The notes beneath the pieces were generated by a model that saw nothing but the letters and a program-made list of their open reading frames with translations, searched no databases and was not told the DNA's origin. Positions 62,940 through 64,000 of a stretch of 64,000 nt of DNA are shown one piece after another; positions within the stretch are counted from its first letter, which is position 1; each line of letters opens with the position of its first letter. This DNA comes from Clostridiales bacterium (GTDB lineage Bacteria; Bacillota; Clostridia; Lachnospirales; Cellulosilyticaceae), in the NCBI GenBank assembly GCA_019418225.1, contig DYCF01000025.1, positions 1-64,000 of the forward strand. The letters run 5' to 3'. The translations under genes and the position numbers were made by a program.

Positions 62940-63944
62940 ATGATTGCTAAAACAACTAAAGACTTTCAGCAAAAAGTCTTGAAACATATGACTTTTACCC
63001 CTCATTCTATGAAAAACTATACCCTCTACAAAAATGATACCCGTCCAGAACTTGGCTACTTTATTTTATATAGACGAGAAGGCTACTACGACTTTGGTGT
63101 AGGGGATTATACAATTCCCCATGACTTTTCATTATCATTCGATCATCAAGAAGAACTCATGCGCTTCGGCACAGTTTACACAGGCGAAACAAAATTTAAA
63201 ATAGAGGATTCTCCTGTTTCCTCTTTTAGCCCTTCTTCCTTTTTCGTTGTAGAAAGAGCCATTAAAGGTACACAAAATTGGTCAAAGGGAACGCATTTTC
63301 ATGGGGCTGAAATTACAATCCATAAAAAATATTTTGATGAAGTCATTCAACCTAATTTCCCACAAACGCTAGACTTTGATCAATTCATCACTAACTATAC
63401 TTACCGCTATCTTCCCCTGGAAGTAGCCTCTATTATTCAAACACTGCGTAATTTATCGGAGTCCGATCACCTCACAGCTCTTTACTTAGAAAGCAAAATT
63501 TTAGAATGTATCGCCCTACTCTACAATGAACTTTCTGCCACTCCTCAAAATGTCTTTACAAACCAGTTAAGTTACGGCGACATTAAAATAGGCAAAGACC
63601 GCTACCTTACCTTAACTGCTGCTGATGCCGCTGCCATCCAAAAGGCTCATACTATCTTAACTAAGGAAGCTTGCAACCCACCCACTATTAAAAGCCTCAG
63701 CAAAATGGTCCTCCTAAATGAGCAAAAATTAAAAGCTGGCTTTTCAGCCAAATATCATATGTCCATCAGCCAATACACCACTTCTCTTCGCATGACAAAA
63801 GCTGAAAACCTCCTTTCAACGACGGAGCTCAGCATAGATGAAATCGCCAAACGTGTAGGCTATCACTACAGCGGCAACTTCGTAAAAATGTTCAAGAAAG
63901 CACATGGAAAAACCCCTCTAGCCTTTCGTAAAATGAAGGGCTAG
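62940..63944 (+). CDS. AraC family transcriptional regulator
   Basis: 334 residues. The C-terminal two-HTH AraC domain (about 235-334) has IKSLSKMVLLNEQKLKAGFS and IDEIAKRVGYHYSGNFVKMF plus the terminal GKTPLAFRK. The N-terminal domain resembles those of iron/siderophore regulators such as YbtA/PchR. Divergent from the siderophore operon, it is probably its siderophore-responsive activator. Its stop codon lies inside its own terminator. Confidence 0.92.
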   Translation: MIAKTTKDFQQKVLKHMTFTPHSMKNYTLYKNDTRPELGYFILYRREGYYDFGVGDYTIPHDFSLSFDHQEELMRFGTVYTGETKFKIEDSPVSSFSPSSFFVVERAIKGTQNWSKGTHFHGAEITIHKKYFDEVIQPNFPQTLDFDQFITNYTYRYLPLEVASIIQTLRNLSESDHLTALYLESKILECIALLYNELSATPQNVFTNQLSYGDIKIGKDRYLTLTAADAAAIQKAHTILTKEACNPPTIKSLSKMVLLNEQKLKAGFSAKYHMSISQYTTSLRMTKAENLLSTTELSIDEIAKRVGYHYSGNFVKMFKKAHGKTPLAFRKMKG

Positions 63945-63956
63945 AGGGGCCTTTTT
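63913..63956 (+). terminator. Terminator overlapping the 3' end of the AraC gene
   Basis: CCCCTCTAGCC / GGCTAGAGGGG stem followed by CCTTTTT; the stop codon (TAG) is within the right arm. Confidence 0.9.
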
Positions 63957-64000
63957 CCTGCTTAAAATTATCTCTATTTATATATCTAAATAACTTTCGG

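Overview
The window looks like a chromosome segment of a low-GC, Gram-positive, anaerobic Firmicute, most likely a Lachnospiraceae-type Clostridia (a Cellulosilyticum-like genome would fit, but that is inference). Reasons: AT-rich DNA with strong AGGAGG ribosome binding sites, T-box and TPP leaders, LytTR two-component genes, a rubrerythrin-like protein, high-molecular-weight rubredoxin, 2-hydroxyacyl-CoA dehydratase-type Fe-S proteins and secreted glycoside hydrolases.

Layout. 1-3.4 kb: the 5' end of a group IIC intron beside a cold-shock gene, then thyA-folA-M20 peptidase. 3.4-8.2 kb: a secreted starch-degrading amylase and a DEAD-box helicase with a long repeat-bearing leader. 8.4-13.6 kb: TPP-riboswitch-controlled thiC, two small metabolic genes, a repeat-rich gap with a large hairpin, and transaldolase-like fsa with a GntR regulator. 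13.7-20.0 kb: a complete peptide-signalling or bacteriocin cassette comprising a 48-residue double-glycine precursor, a C39-peptidase ABC exporter, an HlyD-type adaptor, and a histidine kinase plus LytTR response regulator (ComABCDE/Blp-like layout). 20.2-35.5 kb: small membrane ORFs, a chemoreceptor, a membrane protein, a start-less copper-amine-oxidase-N-like gene, flavodoxin-fold reductases, a cyclic-di-AMP receptor, a GH27 alpha-galactosidase, bioY, an amino acid permease, and a metNIQ-amidohydrolase operon behind a methionine T-box. 35.8-38.5 kb: tRNA-Ala(GGC), Nudix, membrane proteins and Hrb.

38.6-44.2 kb is a decaying accessory region: two broken ABC exporter genes, an RNase HI fragment, a truncated resolvase, a bacteriocin-like gene with a non-canonical start, an incomplete permease and an amidase interrupted by an in-frame amber codon. 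It ends at a 3' fragment of tRNA-Arg(CCU), probably an old attachment site.

44.2-63.9 kb: nth, def, a six-gene fully overlapping operon with a Fur box (two dehydratase-like subunits, their activator ATPase, a membrane polyferredoxin, a DsbD-like protein and a Q/N-rich membrane protein), a MATE pump, rubrerythrin, a bactofilin-yhbD operon with MerR-type operators, an Eis-like acetyltransferase, a phosphoesterase, and a Fur-controlled siderophore operon with a divergent AraC regulator.

Main discoveries: the unannotated signal-peptide cassette; a highly conserved ~55-bp upstream element shared by the alpha-galactosidase gene and a small membrane gene, with a degenerate copy before the amylase; the iron-regulated dehydratase-like redox operon; the bactofilin promoter operators; and the tRNA-bounded decaying island.
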